From NCBI RefSeq assembly GCF_946223165.1, contig NZ_CAMIBP010000042.1, positions 1 through 17,304 on the forward strand: 17,304 bases of DNA. The letters are read 5' to 3'. A program made the position numbers and the translations under genes. The DNA is from an uncultured Corynebacterium sp. Lineage in GTDB: Bacteria > Actinomycetota > Actinomycetes > Mycobacteriales > Mycobacteriaceae. Positions 1-7,511 of this stretch are shown here, in pieces. Each line of letters starts with the position of its first letter. Within the stretch, counting starts at the first letter, position 1. Under the pieces are notes generated by a model, which saw only the letters and a program-made list of their open reading frames with translations, was not told where the DNA came from and searched no databases.

Positions 1-29
1 AACGTTTTCAACTGCAAGGAGATGAATAG

Positions 30-935
30 GTGTCAGCGCGCGCCCGAATAGTGGGCCTCGATATTGCTCGTTCCTTGGCCATCATCGGGATGATTATTCT
101 GCACATGGCCAACCTGGTGTGGAGCGCCAAAGTGGTGCTTTCCGGGCTGCCGGCGGCGGGCTTTGCCATCATTGCAGGTACCACGATGATGATTCTTTCC
201 CGCGACTACTCGCTGCGGGTCTTCCTCAAGCTGGTCGCCCGCGGCCTGATAGTCATGCTCATCGGCGTGGCCTTGCTACCCGTCGGCGGTGAGATTCAGG
301 TGGTGCTCGTCGTGATGGGCGCGGCCATGGCTCTCACCGCTTGGGTGCCGCCGCTGGGTACCGCCTGGAAGGTCCTGCTCTTCGTGCTGGCCACCGCGGG
401 TGCCACGGTGTTGTACGCGCCGTACACCCTCCCACAGGTCTACCCCCTCGTGGCGTTCTTGGCGTACATGGTGGCGGGCATGCTGCTGTACGACGTCTAC
501 CTCACCCGCCCCACCCGCATCCAAGCCGTTGTGACCGCGGTGGCCGCCGTCATTGCCGGCATCGGCCTGTGGCAGCGCTTCAACCCGGATATCCCCGGCT
601 GGCTGCGCTTTACGGGGCACACGGGCGTGCTCGGGGAAATCCTTCTCTCCGTGGCGGTCACCGCGGTGGTGCTGCACCTGTGTTTGATCATCGGCCGTCA
701 GCTGCCGCGCTTGGCCTTCCCCTTCGCGGCCCTGGGCTCGATGTCTTTGACGATCTATATCCTGCACATTCTCACCGCTCGTTACTGGCAAGCACACGTC
801 TCGCTGCACAACACCATGGCGGCACTGGGCTTTGTGCTCGCGTTCCTGGTGCTGAGCGCGCTGTGGAAGAAGTTCTGTGGAAAGGGTCCGGCCGAGAGGG
901 CCGTGGCTTGGGCAATCAAGGAGGTGGCCGCGTAA
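30..935 (+). CDS. Polytopic membrane protein, DUF418 / heparan-alpha-glucosaminide N-acetyltransferase-like
   Basis: A 301-residue, almost wholly hydrophobic protein with about nine or ten membrane segments. The N-terminus (RIVGLDIARSLAIIGMIILH, residues 6-25) is the signature start of the DUF418/DUF1624 membrane acyltransferase-like families, with a conserved Arg-x-x-Gly-Leu-Asp before the first TM helix and a His at its end. Near the C-terminus LGSMSLTIYILHI (about 237-249) matches the second conserved block. Members are thought to move acyl groups across or onto cell-envelope molecules; the substrate here is unknown. GTG start at 30 is supported by AAGGAG at 16-21, eight bases upstream. 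Its stop overlaps the start of the exported protease (TAATG), so the two are probably translationally coupled. Assignment to the broad family is fairly safe; the reaction is not shown. Confidence 0.8.
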   Translation: MSARARIVGLDIARSLAIIGMIILHMANLVWSAKVVLSGLPAAGFAIIAGTTMMILSRDYSLRVFLKLVARGLIVMLIGVALLPVGGEIQVVLVVMGAAMALTAWVPPLGTAWKVLLFVLATAGATVLYAPYTLPQVYPLVAFLAYMVAGMLLYDVYLTRPTRIQAVVTAVAAVIAGIGLWQRFNPDIPGWLRFTGHTGVLGEILLSVAVTAVVLHLCLIIGRQLPRLAFPFAALGSMSLTIYILHILTARYWQAHVSLHNTMAALGFVLAFLVLSALWKKFCGKGPAERAVAWAIKEVAA

Positions 936-2074
936 TGATGGCACGAAAGATAACTGCTGTTGTGGCCAGCTTTCTGGCCGTGGGGCTAGGCGCTGCGCCG
1001 GCCATGGCCCTGGAATTTGCGCAGCCTGCACCTCACTCGGAGGAAAGTGCCGCCGTGGCTGCGCTGCGCATGGGCACGATCGGAAACTTCGGTGATTGCA
1101 CCGGCACGCTGGTGGCCGAGCAGTGGGTGCTGACCGCTCGCCACTGCCTCGAATCCGTCAACAACGAGGGCTCGCAGGCACGCTTTGGTCAGGGCGAGGA
1201 CACCCGCGTGTATGACGTGGACTCCTGGGCTGTTTCGCCGACTATCGATGCCGGCCTCATGCACCTGACCGAGCCCGTCGCGGGCATCAAGCCCGCCACG
1301 CTCGCGGACGCTGTCCCCACCGCTGGCGAGAAAGGCCACTTCTACGGCTGGAGTAGTAGCTCCCGCATGGCCCGCAAGGGCCAGCTGCCGATGGCGGAGA
1401 TGGAAGTCGGCGAATTGCTATCCGGTGGAACCCCACCGGCGAGCCCAGACGAATCCGGTCAGAAGATGACGCCGGTGGCTCCGGGCGAAGCGGCGACTGC
1501 GCCGGGGGATTCCGGGGCCATGGCTCCTGGCGACATGGCAGTGCCTGCCCCCGGTGGCATGGTCGCTCCCGCCCCTGGTTCGTCCGACGCTCCCCAGGTG
1601 ATGGAGGGCGGCGACATGCCGGAGATTGCTGTTGGGCCCGACGGTGCGGAAAGCATTCCGGCCGGTGAACTCGGGGGAGTAGGGCCGATGATTGCCGCGG
1701 CCATCATGGATGTGAAGTCCATCAATGGTGAGGGCATGCAGGGTGGCGACTCGGGTGGACCGTTCTTCGTCAACGGCCGCCTCGTGGGCGTGGCCACGGC
1801 CGGAACGTCTAATGCGGACCCGGATCTGCCTTCCCCGTCCGCGGCGATTACGTCCGTGGTCGAGGTCCGCGACTGGATCGAGGACGTTACCAGCGGCCGC
1901 GATACCGACGGCGTCCGCAACGCCGATAACTCCCCGGCGCCGCCGGCAACGATGCAGGTCAGTGCACCCGTAGCTCTGACCGCCGGCGTGACTGGGGTGG
2001 TGGGCCTGATCGTGCTGGCCATCGCTTCGCGTGTGCTTCGCCGTAAGTCTGGCGCTGAGCGGGGTAACAATTAG
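935..2074 (+). CDS. Exported, membrane-anchored trypsin-like serine protease
   Basis: A 379-residue secreted S1-type protease. Residues 1-25 form a signal peptide ending AMA. The catalytic triad is visible: His70 in LTARHC, Asp105 in DAGLMHL, Ser273 in GDSGGP. Cys54 and Cys71 flank the His loop in the usual disulfide arrangement. Between Asp and Ser lies an unusual insert, about residues 164-250, rich in Pro, Gly, Ala, Met and acidic residues. A TM helix at about 347-370 is followed by RRK, so the catalytic domain should sit outside, tethered to the membrane. ATG at 935 is chosen because AAGGAGG (919-925) lies nine bases upstream and it overlaps the previous stop; longer frames upstream are shadow. 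Related corynebacterial proteases are common, but the target is unknown. Confidence 0.87.
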   Translation: MMARKITAVVASFLAVGLGAAPAMALEFAQPAPHSEESAAVAALRMGTIGNFGDCTGTLVAEQWVLTARHCLESVNNEGSQARFGQGEDTRVYDVDSWAVSPTIDAGLMHLTEPVAGIKPATLADAVPTAGEKGHFYGWSSSSRMARKGQLPMAEMEVGELLSGGTPPASPDESGQKMTPVAPGEAATAPGDSGAMAPGDMAVPAPGGMVAPAPGSSDAPQVMEGGDMPEIAVGPDGAESIPAGELGGVGPMIAAAIMDVKSINGEGMQGGDSGGPFFVNGRLVGVATAGTSNADPDLPSPSAAITSVVEVRDWIEDVTSGRDTDGVRNADNSPAPPATMQVSAPVALTAGVTGVVGLIVLAIASRVLRRKSGAERGNN

Positions 2075-2106
2075 GTTGAACCTCCATGTAAGGAGAAACT
2101 CGTTCC

Positions 2107-2227
2107 GTGTCTCTTCGCTGGCGCCATCCTCGGCGTGGTGTTGGGGTTGGCCTCCGGCATGCTCTGGATGTTGCCGGTGGGCCTAGCGGCGGCCCTGGCG
2201 GCACTCGTTCACCAACGGCTGGGTTGA
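2107..2227 (+). pseudogene. Small membrane protein, apparently frameshifted near its start
   Basis: After GTG TCT at 2107-2112, removing one base (C2113) opens a frame reading FAGAILGVVLGLASGMLW and on through MLPVGLAAALAALVHQRLG to TGA at 2225-2227. This aligns well without gaps to the intact 61-residue protein at 5253 (IAGAILGLVMWIAS, WWLPAGIVLG), so it looks like a paralogue of about 40 residues with two hydrophobic segments. AAGGAG at 2090-2095 could serve GTG 2107. As written, the GTG frame gives only arginine- and glycine-rich nonsense, and the hydrophobic frame has no start codon after the protease stop. It is either a decayed copy or a one-base sequence error. Function unknown. Confidence 0.45.
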
Positions 2228-2342
2228 GACCTTGGAGAAGACCACGCTGATGTAGCGCTTTCTCGCGGTGCTGTTGATGCTATTAACTAAAACTGTCGAG
2301 ATACTCACAGGTTAGTGGGGCCCGTGAAGCGGCGCTCCGCGG

Positions 2343-2348
2343 TATGCT
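2343..2348 (+). promoter_or_regulatory. -10 element (TATGCT) of a probable leaderless ktrB promoter
   Basis: TATGCT ends eight bases before the GTG at 2357, so transcription would begin at or next to the start codon. No Shine-Dalgarno sequence lies between them. No convincing -35 hexamer is visible. Confidence 0.5.
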
Positions 2349-2356
2349 GAAACGCT

Positions 2357-3721
2357 GTGAAACGCGGTCATTTCTTGGGCCCTGCTCGGCTCACCGCCGC
2401 GGGCTTTATCCTGCTTATTCTTGTGGGAACGGTGCTTCTCATGCTGCCGATCTCCGCCAACGTTCCGCAGTGGACTCCGTTCCTGCCTGCGTTTTTTACG
2501 GCTACCTCAGCGGTCTCTTTGACGGGTCTCGTGGTGGAGGACACCGGAACTTACTGGACGCCCTTCGGCCAGGTGGTCATTATTACGCTCATCCAGCTGG
2601 GCGGACTTGGCATCATGAGCTTGGCGTCGTTATCGGGCATGCTTTTGACCGGCCGCATCAGCTTCAAAGCCCGCAGAACCATTGCCGCGGAGGGCCGCGC
2701 GGTGGCCTCAGGCGGCATTCGCCGAGCACTCTTGCTCACCTTGGTCATGACCCTGATCTGTGAGGCCATCGTCGCCGTGTTCATCGGCGTGCGCCTTGCC
2801 ACCGAGCATGGTGTGGCACCAAGGCGCGCTGTGTGGGAAGGAGTGTTCCACGCTGTTTCGGCCTTCAACAATGCTGGGTTCAGTACCTATTCAGACAGCG
2901 TCATTTCCTTCGCCGCCGATGGCTGGATTCTGATTCCTCTCGCCTTCGCCCTGATTATCGGTGGTCTGGGCTATCCCATGTTGGCGGAGTTCGTGCGACG
3001 GGCCCGCGCACGGCTAACACGCTGGCGTGGTGGCACGCCGCGCATTCACCGCATGTCCATGACCGCCCGGATGACCCTGGGCGCCACTGCGTTCTTGTTG
3101 TTGGGTGGCACCGTTGTCTTCTTCCTCTCTGAGGGATCCGGGGTACTACACGGGATGACGCTAGGCCAAAAGCTCATCAACGCCTTCTTCATGAGCGCCT
3201 CGCCCCGAACGGCCGGTTTCAACGCCATTGACTACGGGGAAGCGCACCCGTTGACGCTGATGATCACGGACATCTTGATGTTTATCGGTGGCGGCTCCGC
3301 CGGTACAGCGGGTGGCATCAAGGTGACGACCGCATGCGTTCTGGGCGCGGCGATGATCTCGGAGTTTCTGGGCCGGGAAGACACCTCCATCGGGCACCGC
3401 CGTCTGCCGCTTTCCACTTTCCGCCAGGCCCTCGCACTGACGGCCGCCGGAATGATCGTCGTTGCCGTAGGCGTGGCGACGCTGCGCATCTGGGACCCCG
3501 AGTTCTCCGCGGACCAGGTCACCTTCGAGGTCATGTCCGCCTTCGCCACCGTGGGTTTGTCCACGGGTATTACTGCAAGTTTGTCCGCACCATCGCAGCT
3601 CATGCTGTGTCTCATCATGTACGTTGGCCGCGTAGGGCCCACCACCTTCGTGGCGGCACTGGCCGCCCGGACCATCAGCCTGCGCTACCGCTATCCCGAA
3701 GAAAGGCCGTTCATTGGCTAA
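2357..3721 (+). CDS. ktrB: Potassium uptake channel subunit, TrkH/KtrB family
   Basis: A 454-residue member of the superfamily of K+ transporters, forming the membrane path for K+ (sometimes Na+-linked) uptake. Four pore loops are visible: TATSAVSLTGL (48-58), FHAVSAFNNAGFS (164-176), MSASPRTAGFN (279-289) and SAFATVGLSTG (394-404), each supplying the filter glycine. The flexible gating loop GGGSAGTAGGIK (311-322) is intact. Eight TM helices with four re-entrant loops and the length fit KtrB/CglK better than the longer E. coli TrkH. The GTG start follows a -10 hexamer with no room for a ribosome site, so a leaderless message is likely. The stop overlaps the TTG start of the RCK regulator, giving the standard two-gene operon. 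The ktrB name is by family; the local name could differ. Confidence 0.92.
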   Translation: MKRGHFLGPARLTAAGFILLILVGTVLLMLPISANVPQWTPFLPAFFTATSAVSLTGLVVEDTGTYWTPFGQVVIITLIQLGGLGIMSLASLSGMLLTGRISFKARRTIAAEGRAVASGGIRRALLLTLVMTLICEAIVAVFIGVRLATEHGVAPRRAVWEGVFHAVSAFNNAGFSTYSDSVISFAADGWILIPLAFALIIGGLGYPMLAEFVRRARARLTRWRGGTPRIHRMSMTARMTLGATAFLLLGGTVVFFLSEGSGVLHGMTLGQKLINAFFMSASPRTAGFNAIDYGEAHPLTLMITDILMFIGGGSAGTAGGIKVTTACVLGAAMISEFLGREDTSIGHRRLPLSTFRQALALTAAGMIVVAVGVATLRIWDPEFSADQVTFEVMSAFATVGLSTGITASLSAPSQLMLCLIMYVGRVGPTTFVAALAARTISLRYRYPEERPFIG

Positions 3722-4406
3722 TATGTTTAGCGCCCTGCGGCGCGAGAAGACGTCCATCAATATTCCGCCGGTCGTCGTCATTGGTATGGGCCGGTTCGGT
3801 TCTTCCCTGGCCCGTGAGCTGATGGAGCACGGCGTGGAGGTTCTTGGCATCGATGCTGAGGAGAAGCTCGTGCGCGAGCACGCCGCGTACCTCACTGAGG
3901 CCGTGACTGCGGATACGACCGATGCCGAGGCCCTTCGCCAACTCGGCGTCGATGAGGTGGAACGCGTCGTCGTGGCCATCGGCTCCGATTTGGAGGATTC
4001 CATTCTCACCGCCTCCAACCTTGTGGAGCTCGGGGTGAGCGATATCTGGGCCAAGGCAGATTCGGATGCGCACGCTCGAATCCTTTCCCAGCTCGGGGTG
4101 CACCATGTGATCCGACCGGAGCGCGATACGGGCCGCCGCGTGGCGCACCTGTTGGGCGGGCGCTTCGAGGACTTTGCGGAGATCGCCACCGACTATGGCG
4201 TGACGGCGATGACCCCGCCGGCGTCGATAAGCAAGCGTCCGCTCAACCTCAACCAGGTGTGGGAGGAACACAACGTTCAGCTCATCTCCCGCTGTGAGGG
4301 GCCTGGCCGGTGGCGCCCGCTTGTCGACGGCACCGAGCTCACCCACCGCGACCTTATCGTCGTTGCCGGTAGCCCTGCGGATTTGGAGGCCTTCTCGCAG
4401 TCTTAG
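3714..4406 (+). CDS. ktrA: Cytoplasmic RCK-domain regulator of potassium uptake (TrkA/KtrA)
   Basis: A 230-residue regulator that forms rings on the cytoplasmic face of the KtrB channel and gates it in response to bound nucleotide. RCK_N is a Rossmann fold: GMGRFGSS (24-31) is the dinucleotide loop, and Asp47 at the end of the second strand is the ribose-binding acid. RCK_C occupies roughly residues 140-225. TTG at 3714 is preferred because GAAAGG (3701-3706) lies seven bases upstream; an in-frame ATG at 3723 would add only a three-residue difference and has poor spacing. It overlaps ktrB by eight bases, so the two are translated together. Confidence 0.92.
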   Translation: MANMFSALRREKTSINIPPVVVIGMGRFGSSLARELMEHGVEVLGIDAEEKLVREHAAYLTEAVTADTTDAEALRQLGVDEVERVVVAIGSDLEDSILTASNLVELGVSDIWAKADSDAHARILSQLGVHHVIRPERDTGRRVAHLLGGRFEDFAEIATDYGVTAMTPPASISKRPLNLNQVWEEHNVQLISRCEGPGRWRPLVDGTELTHRDLIVVAGSPADLEAFSQS

Positions 4407-4453
4407 GCGCCGCGCTCGGGGTGCCTCGCACTGTGGAATGAGGTGCGGGGCGC

Positions 4454-4459
4454 TACAGT
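4454..4459 (+). promoter_or_regulatory. -10 element (TACAGT) before the DUF202 pair
   Basis: TACAGT is followed after seven bases by ATGATG at 4467, the same layout as other leaderless starts in this window. That ATG is one base out of phase with the DUF202 frame that opens at 4493. Confidence 0.4.
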
Positions 4460-4492
4460 AGCGCCGATGATGAAGGCACGTTCCCGGGCTCG

Positions 4493-4828
4493 GTGTATGG
4501 AACAGGGGAGGAACCCGACCCGCGCTTCGGCATGGTTAATGAGCGCACCTTCCTGGCCTGGATATGCACGTCCTTGGCCTTTCTTGCCGGTGGTGTGGCC
4601 CTCGAGACCTTCGAGTTGCCGCTGAACACCACGCCGACTCGCGTCGTCTCCGTCATCATGCTGATCGTGGACATCATCCTGCCGGCGGTGGCATGGTTTC
4701 ACTGGGGTGCCTCCGAACGTGCAATGCGCCATGGGCCTCCCCTCCTGGCTAGCCCGGCGTTGGCGTTGATTGTTGGCGTGGTGATCGTCATCGGTCTGAT
4801 GATTCTGGTGGGCGAGCTGCTAGCGTGA
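4493..4828 (+). CDS. YidH-like DUF202 inner-membrane protein; true start possibly at 4467 in another phase
   Basis: A 111-residue protein with the DUF202 hallmark DPRFGMVNERTFLAW (9-23), followed by three TM segments (about 26-44, 52-70, 87-108). The role of DUF202 proteins is not established; YidH/VTC-related members are integral membrane proteins, sometimes tied to polyphosphate or stress. GTG 4493 has no good ribosome site. A leaderless-looking ATGATG at 4467 would encode MMKARSRA and join this frame if one base were added near 4491, which would give the basic N-terminal tail usual for the family. So either the gene starts at 4493 or the sequence carries a one-base lesion. Its stop overlaps the next DUF202 gene by four bases (GTGA). 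Confidence 0.8.
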   Translation: MYGTGEEPDPRFGMVNERTFLAWICTSLAFLAGGVALETFELPLNTTPTRVVSVIMLIVDIILPAVAWFHWGASERAMRHGPPLLASPALALIVGVVIVIGLMILVGELLA

Positions 4829-4983
4829 GCGAGCTTTTTGATCCGGGCCTCCAACCCGAGCGCGCCCGCCTAGCCTGGCAGCGCACGGGTTTGGCTGGCC
4901 TCATTGCGGGTTTGCTCGTCGTATGTTCCGTTGCGCTGGGGACGATGCTTCTCGGGGCGGTTGCTTTCTTCGCGCTGTGGTAG
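4825..4983 (+). CDS. Short DUF202-family membrane protein
   Basis: A 52-residue protein beginning with the second typical DUF202 signature, DPGLQPERARLAWQRTGLAG (6-25), then one long or two short hydrophobic segments ending at a TAG at 4981. Actinobacterial partners of YidH-like proteins are commonly around 100 residues with more TM helices, so this copy looks short at its C-terminus. The four-base GTGA overlap with the upstream DUF202 gene indicates a coupled pair, which is the normal arrangement. It could be a naturally minimal version or a truncated one; I see no obvious frame that restores a longer tail. Confidence 0.7.
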   Translation: MSELFDPGLQPERARLAWQRTGLAGLIAGLLVVCSVALGTMLLGAVAFFALW

Positions 4984-5239
4984 TTCGGCGTGGTCCCTGC
5001 AGGTTGTGGGATCGAGGTCTGGGGATCTGCGGGGAAGGGAATTGAGTGCGGACTGTCCACATATTGGTGAGCATTCTTTGTAGCTAATCTGCAGAGTATT
5101 GTGCTAACAGGGGTGAATCTGTGGCTTTAGTGGGGGTAAAGGGGCGGCATGGCCGCGGTACCAAAAACCTCTTCCGTCATTATGCCCACGCGTGGCCGGA
5201 GTTCGTGACCGCAGTGAGCTAAGGGCAGCAGACAGTAGC

Positions 5240-5245
5240 TATAGT
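5240..5245 (+). promoter_or_regulatory. -10 element (TATAGT) of a leaderless small-protein gene
   Basis: TATAGT ends seven bases before the ATG at 5253, and no ribosome site lies between them. This predicts a transcript starting at or beside the ATG. Confidence 0.55.
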
Positions 5246-5252
5246 AACGCCC

Positions 5253-5438
5253 ATGAAGAAGTTCCTGCCCGGCCTCATCGCCGGCGCCATCCTAGGCCTG
5301 GTCATGTGGATTGCGTCATGCACGTTCTGGTGGCTGCCGGCGGGCATCGTGCTGGGCGTTGCGGTGGTGCCGCTGGCGTTCCGCGAGGAGCCGAAGTATC
5401 AGTCGCGGAAGATGCGCGACGAGAACTTCCGGGACTAG
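5253..5438 (+). CDS. Small two-helix membrane protein, function unknown
   Basis: A 61-residue protein: short basic N-terminus (MKK), two hydrophobic helices (about 5-22 and 26-43) joined by a tight turn with Cys, Trp and Pro, then a charged cytoplasmic tail (about 44-61). I do not recognise a named family. The interest is that the frameshifted frame at 2107 aligns along its hydrophobic part, making the two likely paralogues about 3 kb apart. The strong -10 hexamer just upstream supports a real, leaderless gene. It converges with tyrA; the stop codons lie within a short tandem duplication. Confidence 0.65.
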   Translation: MKKFLPGLIAGAILGLVMWIASCTFWWLPAGIVLGVAVVPLAFREEPKYQSRKMRDENFRD

Positions 5439-5455
5439 ACCTTCCGGGACTAGAA
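5426..5455. repeat. 15-bp tandem duplication at the convergent gene ends
   Basis: CTTCCGGGACTAGA occurs at 5426-5439 and again at 5441-5454. Each copy contains CTAG, which reads as a stop on either strand. The first supplies the TAG of the small membrane protein, the second the stop of tyrA on the minus strand. Confidence 0.85.
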
Positions 5456-6478
5456 CACCTCGATACGCCCGCCCATGGACTCGGCCTGACGCAGCTGGCC
5501 CACCCAGCCGTGGCCGCCGGGGGACAGGCGCAGGACGGGGCGGGAGGAAATCTTCACGGGGCTGACGGATTCCTTGCGGGCGCCGGAGCGGGCCTCCAGG
5601 CGGGTGCGGGCGGCAAAGCCGGCATCGGCAAGCTGCGCGATGGAGGGCTCCTCGGCGGTCAGGGCCGCGCGGGCCTGGGAAAGCAACTCGGTGAACTCAT
5701 CGAGCGCCTTGACCACGGCCTCCGAGTTCGTCTCACACATTTGGCGCACCAGCGGCGGCTGGGTGCCGGCCACGCGGGTGGCATCTTTGAAGGAGCCGGC
5801 GGCCAGGGACTGGGACAGGATGCCGCCGTGATCGCCCACGACGGCGAGGGCCTCAGCGATGACGTGCGGCAGGTGGCTCACGCGGGCGACGGCTTCATCG
5901 TGCGCACCGACGCGCACCGGCATGGCCTCAGCGTGGGCCATGGAGCACAGCTTGACCACGTCGGCGAAGAGATCCGTCCACTCGGTGGGGACCTTCTCCC
6001 CGGCGGCGTCGAGCTCCGCGGCGAAGTCGTACGTCACGGCCCACGCGGCGCCGGCGAACAGCCCCTGCTGCGAGTTGTCCCAGCCGGAGTAGGCGGTGCC
6101 GGCCATGGGGTGGCCGCCGACGTAGCGAGACTCCATGCCGCGCTCCCGGATGAGGTCGTACACCGGGGCCTTGACCGAGACGACATCAGTAATGCCGCAC
6201 GTGGGGGCGTGCTGGGCAATCTCATCGAGGACGGAGGCGACGGCGCCGAAGGGCACGGCGATGACGATGAGCGCGCCCTCGGATTCGGCGCGGGTGAGCA
6301 CGGAGCTGAGGTCGTTATCCACATCGTAGCCTTGGCGGGCGGCGCGGCGGGCGCCGGACGTCGAGCGGTTGTAGCCGAAGACGGGATGCTTTTTGCCGGC
6401 CAGATCGCGCAGCAGGGAGCCGCCGATGAGGCCGAGACCGATGATGCACACGGGGCGGGAGACGTTAAACGGATTCAC
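5450..6478 (-). CDS. tyrA: Prephenate dehydrogenase (tyrosine biosynthesis)
   Basis: A 342-residue cytoplasmic enzyme oxidising prephenate (or arogenate) with NAD(P)+, the step committing chorismate to tyrosine. The N-terminal Rossmann loop GLGLIGGS is at 14-21. Conserved substrate-site blocks follow: SVKAPV (101-106), GGHPMAGT (121-128, with the conserved His) and HDEAVARVSHLPH (193-205). The C-terminal helical dimer domain completes the fold; no ACT regulatory domain is visible, as expected for this length. In corynebacteria the enzyme is often arogenate-preferring, which sequence alone does not decide here. It is divergent from the tadA-associated gene, with a 38-base shared intergenic region, and the neighbourhood is typical of the genus. 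Confidence 0.93.
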   Translation of the reverse strand: MNPFNVSRPVCIIGLGLIGGSLLRDLAGKKHPVFGYNRSTSGARRAARQGYDVDNDLSSVLTRAESEGALIVIAVPFGAVASVLDEIAQHAPTCGITDVVSVKAPVYDLIRERGMESRYVGGHPMAGTAYSGWDNSQQGLFAGAAWAVTYDFAAELDAAGEKVPTEWTDLFADVVKLCSMAHAEAMPVRVGAHDEAVARVSHLPHVIAEALAVVGDHGGILSQSLAAGSFKDATRVAGTQPPLVRQMCETNSEAVVKALDEFTELLSQARAALTAEEPSIAQLADAGFAARTRLEARSGARKESVSPVKISSRPVLRLSPGGHGWVGQLRQAESMGGRIEVF

Positions 6479-6508
6479 ATGACAATTGTGTCACAACGCG
6501 ACTAACCT
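6479..6508 (+). promoter_or_regulatory. Promoter for the tadA-associated operon
   Basis: ATGACA (6479-6484) and TAACCT (6503-6508) are spaced by 18 bases. The -10 ends eight bases before the ATG at 6517, so the transcript may be leaderless, although GAGG sits directly before the ATG. Confidence 0.4.
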
Positions 6509-6516
6509 GACGAGGT

Positions 6517-6999
6517 ATGAGTCAGGATGATCAGCTGTCGTTCGCAGTGACCGTCACCCGCGCCGAGGGCGTGTGGGACGTGCGCACCTTCGAGGATGAT
6601 TTTGAGGACATCACCGTCGCCGTGAAGGCGGTGCGCAGCCTGCGCAGCGAGGGGGCGGCGTTCGCGCTGCTGTGCGTGGAGGACGAATACTTCGTCATCG
6701 TACGCCCGGTCCCGGGCGGGGAGCGCATGTTCATCTCCGACGCGACGTACGCCATCGATGATGACTTCGCGGCGGACTGGCTGGAGGAGCGCGATCTAGA
6801 GTTCCCGGAGGAAGAGGACGCGGACGAGGCGGAGCCGTACGGTGACGGCGACTTCGACATCCTCGCGGACCTGGGGCTCAGCGAGGATCAGCTGGGTGCC
6901 TACATCGACAACGACGAGGACTTCCCGTCGGATATGCTGCTGCGCATTGCGGGCGAGCTGGGCTTTGGCGACGAGCTTGAGGACGCGATTGATCTCTAG
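6517..6999 (+). CDS. tRNA adenosine deaminase-associated protein (TIGR03941-like)
   Basis: A 160-residue, very acidic cytoplasmic protein. It matches the actinobacterial family always found directly upstream of tadA: an N-terminal alpha/beta part (about 8-75, including FALLCVEDEYFVIVRPVPGG), an acidic linker (FPEEEDADEAEPYGDGDFD, about 95-113) and a C-terminal helical part (about 114-160). Its biochemical role is not established; the fixed pairing suggests a partner or regulator of the deaminase. The ATG lies next to a promoter-like -10, and the 3' end overlaps the tadA start by 11 bases, so the two form one translation unit. Confidence 0.85.
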   Translation: MSQDDQLSFAVTVTRAEGVWDVRTFEDDFEDITVAVKAVRSLRSEGAAFALLCVEDEYFVIVRPVPGGERMFISDATYAIDDDFAADWLEERDLEFPEEEDADEAEPYGDGDFDILADLGLSEDQLGAYIDNDEDFPSDMLLRIAGELGFGDELEDAIDL

Positions 7000-7468
7000 C
7001 GGCCAGGCCCGCGCGGAGGAGCGCATGCGCCGGGCGCTCGCGGTGGCCCGGACCACGCCGCCGGGCGATGTTCCTGTGGGCGCCGTCATCTTTGGTCCTG
7101 ACGGGCGCGAGTTGGCCACCGGCGTCAACCGCCGCGAGGAACGCCAGGACCCCACCGCGCACGCGGAGGTCGAGGCTATCCGGGCCGCGGTGGCCGCGTT
7201 CGGCGACGGCTGGCGGCTGACCGGCTGTGAGCTCGTTGTGACCCTGGAGCCGTGCGCGATGTGTGCGGGGGCGCTCACCGCGGCGCGTATCGGCAGCATC
7301 GTGTTCGGCGTGTTCGAGCCCAAGACCGGGGCGTGCGGCTCGCTTGTCGATGTCCCCCGCGCGCCGGGCGCCCTCTACGTCCCGGAGGTCCGGGGCGGGG
7401 TGTTGGAGAGCGAATGCGCGGCACTCCTGACTGAGTTTTTCGGCGATGTGCGCAGGCTATCGTTGTAA
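6989..7468 (+). CDS. tadA: tRNA-specific adenosine deaminase
   Basis: A 159-residue zinc enzyme that converts A34 to inosine in tRNA-Arg(ACG), letting it read CGU, CGC and CGA. Catalytic HAE (His58, Glu60) and the zinc pair PCAMC (Cys89, Cys92) are intact. Downstream, the PKTGACGSL block (111-119) is characteristic of TadA rather than other cytidine-type deaminases. TTG 6989 is chosen because GAGGA (6979-6983) lies five bases upstream; ATG at 7025 with GGAGGA four bases upstream is a credible alternative that would remove 12 residues. Overlap with the upstream acidic protein indicates coupling. Confidence 0.92.
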   Translation: MISSGQARAEERMRRALAVARTTPPGDVPVGAVIFGPDGRELATGVNRREERQDPTAHAEVEAIRAAVAAFGDGWRLTGCELVVTLEPCAMCAGALTAARIGSIVFGVFEPKTGACGSLVDVPRAPGALYVPEVRGGVLESECAALLTEFFGDVRRLSL

Positions 7469-7499
7469 AAACGTAACCCGGGACAGAGCGCGAGGCGCG

Positions 7500-7505
7500 T
7501 AGGAT
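7500..7505 (+). promoter_or_regulatory. -10 element (TAGGAT) of the CsbD-like gene
   Basis: TAGGAT ends six bases before ATG 7512, with no ribosome site between, so a leaderless transcript is likely. I could not identify a convincing -35 or sigma-factor-specific element. Confidence 0.45.
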
Positions 7506-7511
7506 GGCTCC

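Noticed and set aside
5121..5222. A 33-codon plus-strand frame from GTG 5121 ending before the small membrane gene
   Set aside because: It has no convincing ribosome site, no family match, and is too short to support, though its end reads like ordinary protein.
5192..6505. A 437-codon plus-strand frame opposite tyrA
   Set aside because: Its composition (Gly, His, Ala, Asp) is that of a shadow frame, and the minus strand carries every TyrA motif.
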